Program-made: the position numbers and the translations under genes
Source of the DNA: an uncultured Muribaculaceae bacterium
GTDB taxonomy: Bacteria; Bacteroidota; Bacteroidia; Bacteroidales; Muribaculaceae
NCBI GenBank assembly: GCA_905233845.1
Contig: CAJOFH010000018.1
Span: 17,106 to 81,105, forward strand
DNA: 64,000 bases
Direction of reading: 5' to 3'
Shown here: piece by piece, positions 11,775 through 21,479 of the stretch
Layout of the letters: each line of letters begins with the position of its first letter
Position numbering within the stretch: the stretch's first letter is position 1
The notes under the pieces: model-generated
What the model was told of the DNA's origin: nothing
What the model saw: only the letters and a program-made list of their open reading frames with translations
The model's database searches: none

Positions 11775-13241
11775 ATGATTAAAAACGTGAAGAACTTTTT
11801 ATTTGTGATGGGCAGTCTGGTGCTTGCATTGTTATCGGCGTTGCCTATCGAAGGTGCCCCAATGAAGAAAGAGATTGGAAATAAAATAATGGTAATCAGT
11901 GACCCACATTTGCTGGCGCCGTCGCTTATTGGTGATGGCAAGGCTTCGCAGCATCTTGCCACAAGCGACATGAAGTTGGTACTTGAGAGCGACATGATAA
12001 TAGGGCACATGGTTGACGAGATGATAAAGGAGAAGCCAGACTTTGTGCTTATCACTGGTGATCTCACCTTCAATGGTGCTCGCGCGAGCCATGAGCAGAT
12101 GGTTCGGCATCTTGAGAGGCTGTCGCAAGCTGGCATTAGATGTTTTGTTATCCCTGGCAATCACGACGTGAATTGTCCTTATAGCAAGAGCTACATTGGC
12201 GATGTTGCCGAGGTGGTAGAGACAATTGGCAGTGAGGACTTTGCCCAGCTTTACTCTTATTTTGGTTATGGTAAAGGGTCAGAGCTTGATTCTAATTCAT
12301 TGAGTTACACTTGTGAGCTTGTTCCTGGGTTGGTGCTGCTGTGCATCGACAGTAACCTTTACAATGATAACCAACTTGGCGCTCAAATCGTTTACCACAA
12401 TGATGGTATTGTAAAGCCTAAGACGCTTGAGTGGATAAAGAAGCAACTGGCAAAGGCAAAGAGTGGTGGCAAACGTGTGATTGCTCTGATGCATCACCAC
12501 TTGGTGGAGCATATCGATGGTGAGAGCAAACTGCTGCCCAATTATATAGTTGCCAATCATGAAGAGGTGTCGCAAGTTCTCAGAGATGGTGGCGTTAAGG
12601 TTGTTTTCACTGGTCATCTGCACATCACTGATGCCGCCATTTGTGATGGAATAGTGGATGTTGCTACTGGTTCGGCGTCGACCTATCCACTTCCAATTCG
12701 CACGCTGACGATTGACCCATCGCTTGAGATGTTAACTATTGATACCCGCTTCTTTGACGGCCTTGACGAGGGTGTCTTGTTGCTGGGAAAGCATAAGATA
12801 GAGAATGGAGCTGATGCTCTTGCGGCTCTGGTGTCGCGGCGATTGTGGTCGAAGATGAAAGGTCGCATGGAACAACTCAAATTGATGCTCGCCATGCAAG
12901 GAATGGAAGTGAAGAGTTTGCCTCAGGATGCCCAGGAATTGAGCGAACTGCTGCTGCGCCATTTGCGTGAGCCTTTGACTCATAGTCTTGTGAGTGTGTC
13001 GCGTGGTGGTGAAGACCCGCAGCAGGCTGCAGCTGTGATTGATGCCATCAGGCAGGGTGTGAGAGGTATGGTCTTAGAGCTGATTCCTGAGAACGGCGAA
13101 ATGATTGTCGACTTCTTGATCAGTGAGCTTATGCCTCGCGTGGAGCCAATGCTTCGCAGCGCTCTTGAAGACATAAACCAAGTGGGCAGCGACAAAGAGA
13201 GCAAAACTGATGATCACAGGTTGAAGATAATAATAAAGTAA
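11775..13241 (+). CDS. Secreted calcineurin-like metallophosphoesterase
   Basis: ISDPHLL, ITGDLTFNG, PGNHDVN, MHHHL and TGHLHI motifs; ATG at 11775 preferred over upstream TTG. Confidence 0.92.
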   Translation: MIKNVKNFLFVMGSLVLALLSALPIEGAPMKKEIGNKIMVISDPHLLAPSLIGDGKASQHLATSDMKLVLESDMIIGHMVDEMIKEKPDFVLITGDLTFNGARASHEQMVRHLERLSQAGIRCFVIPGNHDVNCPYSKSYIGDVAEVVETIGSEDFAQLYSYFGYGKGSELDSNSLSYTCELVPGLVLLCIDSNLYNDNQLGAQIVYHNDGIVKPKTLEWIKKQLAKAKSGGKRVIALMHHHLVEHIDGESKLLPNYIVANHEEVSQVLRDGGVKVVFTGHLHITDAAICDGIVDVATGSASTYPLPIRTLTIDPSLEMLTIDTRFFDGLDEGVLLLGKHKIENGADALAALVSRRLWSKMKGRMEQLKLMLAMQGMEVKSLPQDAQELSELLLRHLREPLTHSLVSVSRGGEDPQQAAAVIDAIRQGVRGMVLELIPENGEMIVDFLISELMPRVEPMLRSALEDINQVGSDKESKTDDHRLKIIIK

Positions 13242-13480
13242 TAAGTTACAAGTAACAAATAACAACAATGCAACAAGGCAATGGTGATGAGCTCTGCTTT
13301 GTTGCAATTTTTTAGTGAATTAGTTAATGTTTAGTTAAAAGTGGCACGTTTTTTGCTTATGTGTTTTAAACTTCGATATCTTTGCGACATCTAAGAGTCG
13401 AAATGACGAGATAACAAAAAATTCTATTTATAGAAGCAACAATTTTTCATTTGTTCAACTTTAAAATGTTATTAGGTACT

Positions 13481-14446
13481 ATGGAATTTTTTATTATTAG
13501 AAATGATGAACAACAGGGCCCCTTCACCCTTGAGCAACTGAGTGGCATGAACATTATGCCTGAGACTCCCGTGTGGACAGAAGGGATGCCTGAATGGACC
13601 ACCGCCGACAAGGTAGCCGAACTTCAGCCTCTTGTGGCTTATGCTCCACGCCTTGACGGTCAAGCCGTCCCTCCGGTTATGCCGCAAGGTTCGGCTCCTC
13701 AGCCCCCACAGTGGAACAATGCGCCATATCAGCAGGCACCATATACAGCAACGCCTCAGCAGCCCTACAGCTATGAAGCACCTCAGCAGCCACAGTATGC
13801 TGCACCTGTAGCTCCCAAACCCAAGAAGAGCCACACTGCGTTGTGGGTGACATTGGCTATAGTTGCTGTGCTAGCAGGTGTTCTTGCAATCACTAACCCC
13901 GACAAGAAGGATCATTGTGATGCCATCTCAAGCGTAACTACCGATTGGACACAGGAGAAGATAGGAAATGTTTTTGGCGGTTTTGTTGGTGGTGTGAGTA
14001 AGATTGTTACCAAGCCATTGGTTAGTGCGGCAATTGAAAGTGCTGTTGACGTTAAACCTTATGGTTTGTTCTCAATTGGTTACATAGGCGAAACCAAGGT
14101 GTCGTTAGGAATTTTGGGCCATGTTTTCACCTTCAACAAGTCTCAAATTGACGAGAAGATCGAAGAGGTTATAGGTGTAAAGACCAACGACGCTCTAGAT
14201 GCGATAAAGGGTGGCATAAGTGATATCTTCTCTAGTAACGACGAGGAATCAACAGATAACTTGAAGAATGAGGCTCCCGAAGCCAATTCTGAATCAAATG
14301 ACGAGGAGGTGACCGCCGAGGACCGCGTTGAGAGTGATTTTGACATGTCCGAAGAAGTTGACACTATTCTCAAGACCATTACAAAAGAAGGAGCCAAGGC
14401 CGCTGGCAAAGCCATCGACAAGGCTATTGACGAGATGTTTAACTGA
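13481..14446 (+). CDS. GYF-like (DUF4339-type) N-terminal domain membrane protein
   Basis: FFIIRNDEQQGPFTLEQLSGMNIMPETPVWTEGMPEWTTADKV, then Pro/Gln-rich linker and a TM segment. Confidence 0.75.
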   Translation: MEFFIIRNDEQQGPFTLEQLSGMNIMPETPVWTEGMPEWTTADKVAELQPLVAYAPRLDGQAVPPVMPQGSAPQPPQWNNAPYQQAPYTATPQQPYSYEAPQQPQYAAPVAPKPKKSHTALWVTLAIVAVLAGVLAITNPDKKDHCDAISSVTTDWTQEKIGNVFGGFVGGVSKIVTKPLVSAAIESAVDVKPYGLFSIGYIGETKVSLGILGHVFTFNKSQIDEKIEEVIGVKTNDALDAIKGGISDIFSSNDEESTDNLKNEAPEANSESNDEEVTAEDRVESDFDMSEEVDTILKTITKEGAKAAGKAIDKAIDEMFN

Positions 14447-14513
14447 TATTTAGGGATTTAGATTTAGTATATTTAAAGTCGGAGGCTCACTACCATGCGA
14501 GTCTCCGACTGTT

Positions 14514-14957
14514 TTATAGTTCGTCATGGGCGAAAGCGATCATGAGTTTTGTTTTGTATCGTCGCCACTCCAGGTTGAATATGCTGCTGCCATATTCCAT
14601 GCCTCTTGGGTCGATTTCGCCGTAGAATCTCATTAGCAGGAAGTGTGCCAGCAGTGCCACCACTGTGTCGTGCAATGCTGTGTCAAACCCTAGTTTGGGT
14701 GGATTGTTGAAGCCGAAAGTCATGACTATGTTGTGCGAATCGATGTTTGGGTTGTAGTTGTCGAATTGCAGATACCCCATTACCCGTTGTCTTAGGTCGG
14801 CATAACCTTCTTTGAGTTTGAGCAGTAATATGTTTCGGTTGTCGGGAGTGAGGATGCGCACGTTTTCGTTGTGTGCGCCATACCATGCGCTTTGTGCATA
14901 GACGTAGTTCAGGATTTCATCAAAGTCGATGTTGATGGTTACAGTGTGTTTTTTCAT
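14514..14957 (-). CDS. Hypothetical protein
   Basis: ORF from ATG at 14957 (MKKHTVTINIDFDEILNYVYAQ...); no family recognised. Confidence 0.5.
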   Translation of the reverse strand: MKKHTVTINIDFDEILNYVYAQSAWYGAHNENVRILTPDNRNILLLKLKEGYADLRQRVMGYLQFDNYNPNIDSHNIVMTFGFNNPPKLGFDTALHDTVVALLAHFLLMRFYGEIDPRGMEYGSSIFNLEWRRYKTKLMIAFAHDEL

Positions 14958-14983
14958 GAGTTTAAAGATTGAGAAGTGGGTGT

Positions 14984-15433
14984 TTAGGCAGCACGTCCGT
15001 AGGGCTTGCGGCAATTCATTCGGCTCAGTTCTCGCTTGATAATTACCCAAGCGTGCTCTTGAGTTAGGAAGAATCGTGAGGCTCGACATTGGTCGAGAAC
15101 GATGTCTAGGGCTTTAGCAATCGACATTTTGTCTTGCTCAATTAGGCATTTTACCTTTTTTGTGATGTCGAGCCACATCTCGCGGGTCACATTGCTCTTG
15201 AAGTGAATGGTGTCTTCTCCCATGAGCAACTTGGGTACTACAAGGTAGGCTCGGTCGAACCCCACATGGTAACGCGGTGTGCCAGTGTTGATGGCAGTAG
15301 AAAGAGCCACTTGTCGCAAGTTTTTGACCTGTCGTTTCCTGAGATTGTCGTAGATATCGCAGTACAGCTCGGTTAGCTGTCGGTCGCGCTCATCGCGTCG
15401 TTGAGCGCTTTCGCTCTTGTTCAGGTAATTCAT
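14984..15433 (-). CDS. Hypothetical protein
   Basis: 149-aa ORF upstream of and same strand as the preceding gene; no family recognised. Confidence 0.5.
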   Translation of the reverse strand: MNYLNKSESAQRRDERDRQLTELYCDIYDNLRKRQVKNLRQVALSTAINTGTPRYHVGFDRAYLVVPKLLMGEDTIHFKSNVTREMWLDITKKVKCLIEQDKMSIAKALDIVLDQCRASRFFLTQEHAWVIIKRELSRMNCRKPYGRAA

Positions 15434-15576
15434 TTGTCGTGTAATAGAATTAAGGTGAATAATCTGTTTTAGTAGTGCGAACTATTGTTCGCGATGCAAA
15501 GATAATATGGAGTAATGGTAAAATGCAAATTATTTAAGGTAATTTCACAATATTATGATTATCCCAATGCAAAAAA

Positions 15577-15603
15577 GAGACTTGGGGTTAGACCTCAAGT
15601 CTC
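15577..15603 (-). terminator. Rho-independent terminator
   Basis: GAGACTTGGGGTTAGACCTCAAGTCTC with a T-run on the minus strand. Confidence 0.65.
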
Positions 15604-15629
15604 AAAAATATGTTGTGTTAAAGAGTTAT

Positions 15630-17091
15630 TTAGAAGTCAAATGATAGACCAAGCTGGAGGTTGAAATTGAGTGGATGTTCGTTTCGTTGGGTGTTGAGCG
15701 GCATTGTTGTGATGTAGTGCGAGAGCTTGGGTGAAAGGTAGACACCCACGTTGCGAGTGAAGTTGTACTTCAACCCGGCAATGGCGTGAATCGACCATTG
15801 CAGTCGTTTGATTGATTGACTCTCGTTGTTGAATTTTGCCGATACCACTTTCTCAACGAGAGCTTCTCCTCCAATGAAAGAGCTGAGCCCCCGGTATTTC
15901 CAGAAGTTCCATCTCATGCCGAATGGCAGACCAATGAGCTTGATGTTCTGTTTAAATTCAGGAGCACCATTGTCGGGAGTAACATCGCTCGACATTGAGG
16001 TGAAGTTCAGTCCTATGCTGCCATACACGTTTTTCAATATTTTCTTGTTGAAAGTGACGCCCGCAGTTAGTGGCATGTGGTGATGGTAGTTGTAGTTGAC
16101 TGGTGGTGCCGCCTTGGGCGATACGCCTTGAGCTGCTGGTGCCATCATCATGGGTGGGTTGTTGCTTGGGGGCAGGAGCATCTGTGCCGTAGAACCGTTG
16201 ACAGTGGAGTTGTGGTCGGTGGAAATCATGCCGTTGCCATAAGCTGCAAGGAGCATCGTGTTTTGCTTAGGCTGCTTGTTGTTAGCCATTTTCTCGCGTG
16301 CTTCCCGTCGAGCGTTGGCATCGTAGATGAGGTGTTGCTGATAGGTACTGTCGCTGTAGACTTTCCAGGGATCCATGGCTTCGTGGTTCATGACATTGTC
16401 GTACTCAGCATACAGCTCTTCGAGAGCCTTCATAGTCTCGATGTCGTAGAAGTACTCTTCGGGGTCAAATTCATTGTCATCAAATTCGTTAGCGTCAAAC
16501 TCGTTGGCATAGAATTCTTCTTCTTCTTCGTCTAAATATCGCCGGATGGGCTCCTCGTCAGGGGTGTAGGTCGGAGTAGAGTGGTGGTGATAGCCAGTTT
16601 TAGTGCTATGAAGATTGGTTGTTCCGTGGCTTGCGCGTAGTGGCTTGCTTGTGATACCAGTGTTTTTGTTTTTTGCCAAAGTGGGAATTGGAGCAGATAT
16701 TGGAGCCTGCTTGGGTGACTGTGTGTTGTTTTGTGCAAGTTGTGATTGGATGCTGGTGGGCAGCGTGGCAGCTGAGGGTGTTGCATCAGCATTTGGAGAG
16801 CTTATTGTAGAGTCGTTTTGGTTTCTTTATCTGCTGAGCTAGGGGAACTGGCTGTTGTTCATCATTGGCGTTGTAGACCATTACTCCAGTGGCGACAACT
16901 ATGGCAACAGTGGCAGCTGCAGCAATGCCTTTCCACCATTTAGTGGAAATAGCACGTTGCTTGAGCTTTGGAGCTTGTTTGGGTAGGGCGCTGGCAATAG
17001 CCTCCCATGTGCCCTCGGGAACTTGACGAGTGGCATTGTCGGCTTTGTTTTTTATGGCCTCTATCCAGTTGTTGTTTATATCGTTGCTCAT
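15630..17091 (-). pseudogene. ECF-sigma-linked protein: anti-sigma-like TM N-terminus plus outer-membrane-barrel-like C-terminus, split by an apparent +1 frameshift
   Basis: ORF 17091..16786 and the frame of ORF 16679..15630 overlap; the latter stays open back to a stop at 16827-16829, giving a natural junction QQIKKPK-DSTISSPNADATPS. The intact locus 32893..34176 has the same layout. Confidence 0.7.
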
Positions 17092-17097
17092 ACGTGT

Positions 17098-17664
17098 TTA
17101 TTCGTTTTGTTTTTTGACATACTCCTTAATCTTAGTGGCGAGTAGTGCTTTGGCTCTTGCCAGCTGCGAAGAGGAGGTCTTCTCGCTGATGCCCAGTTGT
17201 TCGGCAATTTCCTGATGTGAGAATCCATCGAGGCAGTAAAGGTTGAAGACCGTTCGGTATCCATCGGGTAGCTCGGCAATGAGTTTCAAGATTGTGTCTA
17301 TGTCAAGTCTGTTGATACCGTAAGTAGTCTCTTCGTCGATGTCATCGGGTGGTTTTGAGATCCCTGCGGAATTAAAACTTGTAGTTTTTAGTCGTTTTTT
17401 GTCACGCAAGAAATTCAGGGACCTTGTCACGGCGACGCGTGTGAGCCACGCCTTTAAAGAACCCTCTCCTTTCCACTTGAAGAACTTGAAGGTGGAGAAG
17501 ATTGTCAAGAACGTTTCTTGTAGCACGTCTTTAGCGTCGTCATCGTCGCCAATATAACGGTAGATGACCGCCATCAGGAACGGAGAATATCTGTCAAAGA
17601 GCTCACGCTGGGCAATGGGATTGCCCTGCTTACAACCTTGTGTGATATCTCTTTCGCTCATCAT
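17098..17664 (-). CDS. ECF-family RNA polymerase sigma-70 factor
   Basis: DRYSPFLMAVIYRYIGDDDDAKDVLQETFLTIF and LPDGYRTVFNLYCLDGFSHQEIAEQLGISEKTSSSQLARAKALL. Confidence 0.93.
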   Translation of the reverse strand: MMSERDITQGCKQGNPIAQRELFDRYSPFLMAVIYRYIGDDDDAKDVLQETFLTIFSTFKFFKWKGEGSLKAWLTRVAVTRSLNFLRDKKRLKTTSFNSAGISKPPDDIDEETTYGINRLDIDTILKLIAELPDGYRTVFNLYCLDGFSHQEIAEQLGISEKTSSSQLARAKALLATKIKEYVKKQNE

Positions 17665-17874
17665 GCTGCTAATAGTTTTACCGCGCGAGGTGCAAAATTA
17701 CTGCATCCTTTCTTGAAAAAAAATTTTTTTTCGCAAAAAATGCGTCAGCGTTCATTGAGCAGATGCTTTTTGTGGCTTAAGAGATTTCGCTGGCAAAATT
17801 GTCATTCTATAAACACCGCAAGGTGTGAAATACTGCATCATTTATGCGATAATTTCACTTTTTAACATAAAAAA

Positions 17875-17907
17875 GCACCAAAGGGCCGCTTTTCGACCAT
17901 TTGGTGC
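17875..17907 (-). terminator. Terminator of the SusD-like gene
   Basis: Inverted repeat GCACCAAA...TTTGGTGC followed by T6 on the minus strand. Confidence 0.7.
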
Positions 17908-17933
17908 CTTAATTCCGATATGTAATTTAACAA

Positions 17934-20675
17934 TTAGTTAGGTATAAACATGTAGTCACCGAGGATGTCGTTGAAGTAGACTGTGTAGTTGCCCGAAGTA
18001 GCTAGAATGTTGAGTCCGTTGTATGTGCCGTTACCAATTGGGAATGTGTTGTCGCCCCAATTGGTGCTCCAATCATTGTTGGCCCGGAACTTAAGTTCGG
18101 AGTCATTGTCAAGAGTGAATGGTATTTTCCAGTTGTGACATGTTACATCGTAGGATGTGTCGAGCATATTCATATCGACGTCGGTCGCCCAATTACTGAA
18201 TTCACCAATGATTCCGATGCTGTTATAGGTGTTAACATTGTTTAAGTGTGTCCAAGTGACTTGATGAGTGATGGGATTGAGGGTGATTTTATAGTATCCA
18301 GCAGTGTTAACCGAGATATGAATATTAGCATAATCATCGCCGCTATAGAACTGTCCACCAGTCTCGTCACCACCAGAAACAACGTTTGTCCACTCTCCTG
18401 GAGAGCCAATAATCATGAACGCAGTCCCACTTGGAAAGTAACCTGCATATTCCAAGTTATTTCCGTTGTGGAACATTGGCGCCATTGAAGAGCAGTTGGT
18501 GGGATCGTCGCAATTGTTCCAGTTACCATCGCCGATGCATGATCCCACTAGCCACCAAATGTCATCGAAAGTGTTTGGCCTGAAGTTCAGCAGAATATTA
18601 CTAACGTTGGAATAGGCCTCTCCACAGCCACTTGCTGTACCATGGATGCGCAGTTTCAGAGCACCAGTTCCTAACTTCTGGATGCATCTCTTAAGCTCTG
18701 CTTCGGTGGGGTAATAGGTGGTGCTGCTTCCAGCTTCGAAGGTAATGTATGTCCCATCGGCGAAGTTGCTGTTGGCACAAATCTGCAGTTCATAGTTGGG
18801 ATGGATGATGTGCTCGTCGTCGGTTATTGCAGACCATGAAGTTGAGACGGTAAGAGTGTAGCCTTCGGGGTCGGTTCTCACTTGTGTGGTGAGCTGTATG
18901 TTAGGGTATGTGATGTCATAACCTGGGTTTTGTGTGTAGGAGCTGTTCTCTTCCAAAACTCCAGCAGGAATTGCAAAGATGTTCTTGCTGATGTCGAAGT
19001 CACAGCCATCAACTGTGCCTCCCTTCTGGTTCCAAGAGATTTCACCAGTAGCACCCATTTCTGTTCCGTATCTATTGAATCGTATCAAGTCGATGCGACG
19101 TCGTCCCTCAAAACCAAATTCTCTTGACCACTCATTGAGTATGCTGTTGAGGTTGGCGCTGCTAGCATTGTTTAATCCAGCTCTATTCCTTACTATGTTC
19201 AGAGCAGCTAGGCCCTCGCTTGTGCACGAACCGTTATGTGTCCTTGCATCGACCTCTGCAACAATGAGTGGCGCCTCGGCAAATCTAATGAGAGGGTAGT
19301 CGGTGTCGGCAAAGGTGGTGTATGGAATCTCGCTGGTCGTCTTACGGTTAGTGAACTTGAAGTAGCATATCCCGTCATAGTAATAAGTGCTCTCGGTGAT
19401 GGGGGCTATTGCGTTAGAATTGTTGTAGATAAACAGGGCGCGTTTGTCGCCAAGGGAGTTTGCCACAGTTCCTGGAGCAGTATTAATGTTCTGCTGTGTG
19501 TTGACATTGAATCTCTCGGCAAAATCGGGTCTTGCTATGTAGCCTCCCCACTGAGAGTTGAGTCCACTTTGGAAAATAGACTCATAATCCGAACCGTAGC
19601 TTCCTGCAACGAGGAATGTCGTTCCCGACCAAGCGAAGTCACCCGAGTTGTCGCTGGAGTAGACGATAGGTAGTATTATCTCGTTTCGAGAGTTTCCGGT
19701 GCCGTTGTCGGCCGAGAAGACACTTTGATAGTTTGACAGGACTCCGCCGCCAGTTATGCACATGCCGTAGGCCGAGTTCATTACGTATTCTGCGTTTTGC
19801 TTAGCGAGGTTCAGAGCCCGATTAAGAATGTTGCTGGATGCGTTCTTAACATAAACTCCCATGTTTAGATGGAGTCTTGCAAGCAGCAATGCGCAGGCAG
19901 CTTTGTCGATGCGTCCGTAGTTGAGTGACATGGGTTCGGCAAGCAAATCGCCACATTCAATAAGTTCATCTTCAATGAAATAGAATACATTGGCGCGCGA
20001 TTGTTGTTGAGCATTGATAGTGTTGACACTTGCGTTGGTGTTGGATGGCACTTTTCCGAAGAAATCCATCAGGTAATAGTAGTAGAGTGCCCTGAGGGTG
20101 CGAATCTCGGCGTTGTGCATGTCGTCATGGTTTGCGGTGCTGCTCAGATAGCTGTTGCACAAGTCTATGTTTGCGCATAGGCGTCGATATAGCCCTTCGG
20201 CTTGTGGCAGGTCGCTGCCCCAAGTGTTGGTGTTCATTTCGTGTATGCCATAGTCAGCCCAAAGGCAGTAGGCCTCATCGGTGGTAAGGGTGTTCATTTG
20301 CCACATCGATCGCAGGAAGGAGCTATGGCTTGGGTCACTAAATCCTGGGATTGATTCTTCGCTGCGCAGTGAGGCGTAGCACCGGTTAAAGAGAGCTTCC
20401 TCATTGTCGACCGATGGCGTGTTACCAAGCAGTATGTCATAAAGATAGGTGATGTCGGCAGCAGTAATGTTGCCGTCTCCATCCACATCGCAGGTGGTGG
20501 CATAGGTTTGTTCGCCGTTAAGCAAGTAGTTGTATATGGCGGTCACGTCGGCCGAGGTTACTGTGCCGTCACCATCCACGTCGCCATTGATAGCCCACAT
20601 TGCGGCTGGGCACATTGCAATCGCTATTGCGACCGCAATTTGCATGATGCGTGTAGTGAGATTGTTCATAATCAT
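17934..20675 (-). CDS. Composite SusD/RagB-like protein with N-terminal type I dockerin-like domain and SusE/SusF-like C-terminus
   Basis: Signal peptide; GDVDGDGTVTSADVTAIYNYLLNG and CDVDGDGNITAADITYLYDILLGN; SusD-type helical region (EIRTLRALYYYYLMDFFGKVP, EWSREFGFEGRRRIDLIRF); C-terminal segment with two carbohydrate-binding-like modules. Confidence 0.85.
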   Translation of the reverse strand: MIMNNLTTRIMQIAVAIAIAMCPAAMWAINGDVDGDGTVTSADVTAIYNYLLNGEQTYATTCDVDGDGNITAADITYLYDILLGNTPSVDNEEALFNRCYASLRSEESIPGFSDPSHSSFLRSMWQMNTLTTDEAYCLWADYGIHEMNTNTWGSDLPQAEGLYRRLCANIDLCNSYLSSTANHDDMHNAEIRTLRALYYYYLMDFFGKVPSNTNASVNTINAQQQSRANVFYFIEDELIECGDLLAEPMSLNYGRIDKAACALLLARLHLNMGVYVKNASSNILNRALNLAKQNAEYVMNSAYGMCITGGGVLSNYQSVFSADNGTGNSRNEIILPIVYSSDNSGDFAWSGTTFLVAGSYGSDYESIFQSGLNSQWGGYIARPDFAERFNVNTQQNINTAPGTVANSLGDKRALFIYNNSNAIAPITESTYYYDGICYFKFTNRKTTSEIPYTTFADTDYPLIRFAEAPLIVAEVDARTHNGSCTSEGLAALNIVRNRAGLNNASSANLNSILNEWSREFGFEGRRRIDLIRFNRYGTEMGATGEISWNQKGGTVDGCDFDISKNIFAIPAGVLEENSSYTQNPGYDITYPNIQLTTQVRTDPEGYTLTVSTSWSAITDDEHIIHPNYELQICANSNFADGTYITFEAGSSTTYYPTEAELKRCIQKLGTGALKLRIHGTASGCGEAYSNVSNILLNFRPNTFDDIWWLVGSCIGDGNWNNCDDPTNCSSMAPMFHNGNNLEYAGYFPSGTAFMIIGSPGEWTNVVSGGDETGGQFYSGDDYANIHISVNTAGYYKITLNPITHQVTWTHLNNVNTYNSIGIIGEFSNWATDVDMNMLDTSYDVTCHNWKIPFTLDNDSELKFRANNDWSTNWGDNTFPIGNGTYNGLNILATSGNYTVYFNDILGDYMFIPN

Positions 20676-20864
20676 TATGTTTTTTAGTTAATGTAATGTT
20701 CAAAAGAGGAGAGGTATAAAAAAATTGTATTATTTTGCCACAAATATAATAAAAAAAACTAAGAACAAGTTCTTAGTCCTTAGTTTTTATACAAAAGAGC
20801 AAAAAAATAAAGCTGTCCTTCACCTAGTGAAAAACAGCTTCAAAACTTTTTAGCTTGTTGCTAA

Positions 20865-21212
20865 TTACTTCTCAGCTTGAGGAGCCTCTTCGCCTTCAAC
20901 TGCCTCTTTTACAGCGTCTTTAGCGTCCTGAGCAGCCTCTTCGATCTTCTCTGCGCCTTCCTTGGCAGCATCCTTAGCAGCGTCCTTTACTTCCTCAGCC
21001 TTGTCGGCAGCCTTGTCGGCAGCCTCATTGATGGCGTCCTTAGCATTGTCAACTGCCTCGTTGATAGCGCTATCAACAGGATTAGCAGTGGTGTCTTCAA
21101 CAACCTCAGTGCTTGTAGCAGAGCTCTTGCTTGCGCTGTTGTTGCCAGTAGTTTGGCAAGAGAACAGAGATACGCTAGCGATAACAGCAACTAATAAAAC
21201 TAACTTTTTCAT
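20865..21212 (-). CDS. Small lipoprotein with Ala/Lys/Glu/Asp-rich amphipathic repeats (LEA/apolipoprotein-like)
   Basis: Lipobox SLFSC; repeated DNAKDAINEAADKAADKAEEVKDAAKDAAKEGAEK. Confidence 0.75.
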   Translation of the reverse strand: MKKLVLLVAVIASVSLFSCQTTGNNSASKSSATSTEVVEDTTANPVDSAINEAVDNAKDAINEAADKAADKAEEVKDAAKDAAKEGAEKIEEAAQDAKDAVKEAVEGEEAPQAEK

Positions 21213-21479
21213 TTCTAAATTTTTTTAATAATAAAACAATAAATAATTTTCTGTGTTTTTTCTGTGTTTCGAAAAACGATGCAAATTTATATCAAAAAAT
21301 TAATATGCAAATCTTTTTTTATTTTTTTTTTTGAACAAAAAACGTCAAAAATGGGCAATTTAACAAAACTTCACAAACTTACAATCTATCACTCGTTTGA
21401 GTTATAGGGTCTTTATTGACGAAAATTTTCTTTAAAGCGAATAATGTTAAATTGTCTTTAATATTTTTTTTCTTTGAAA

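Noticed and set aside
14514-15433. Toxin-antitoxin interpretation of the two hypothetical genes
   Set aside because: No recognisable toxin or DNA-binding antitoxin motif in either protein.
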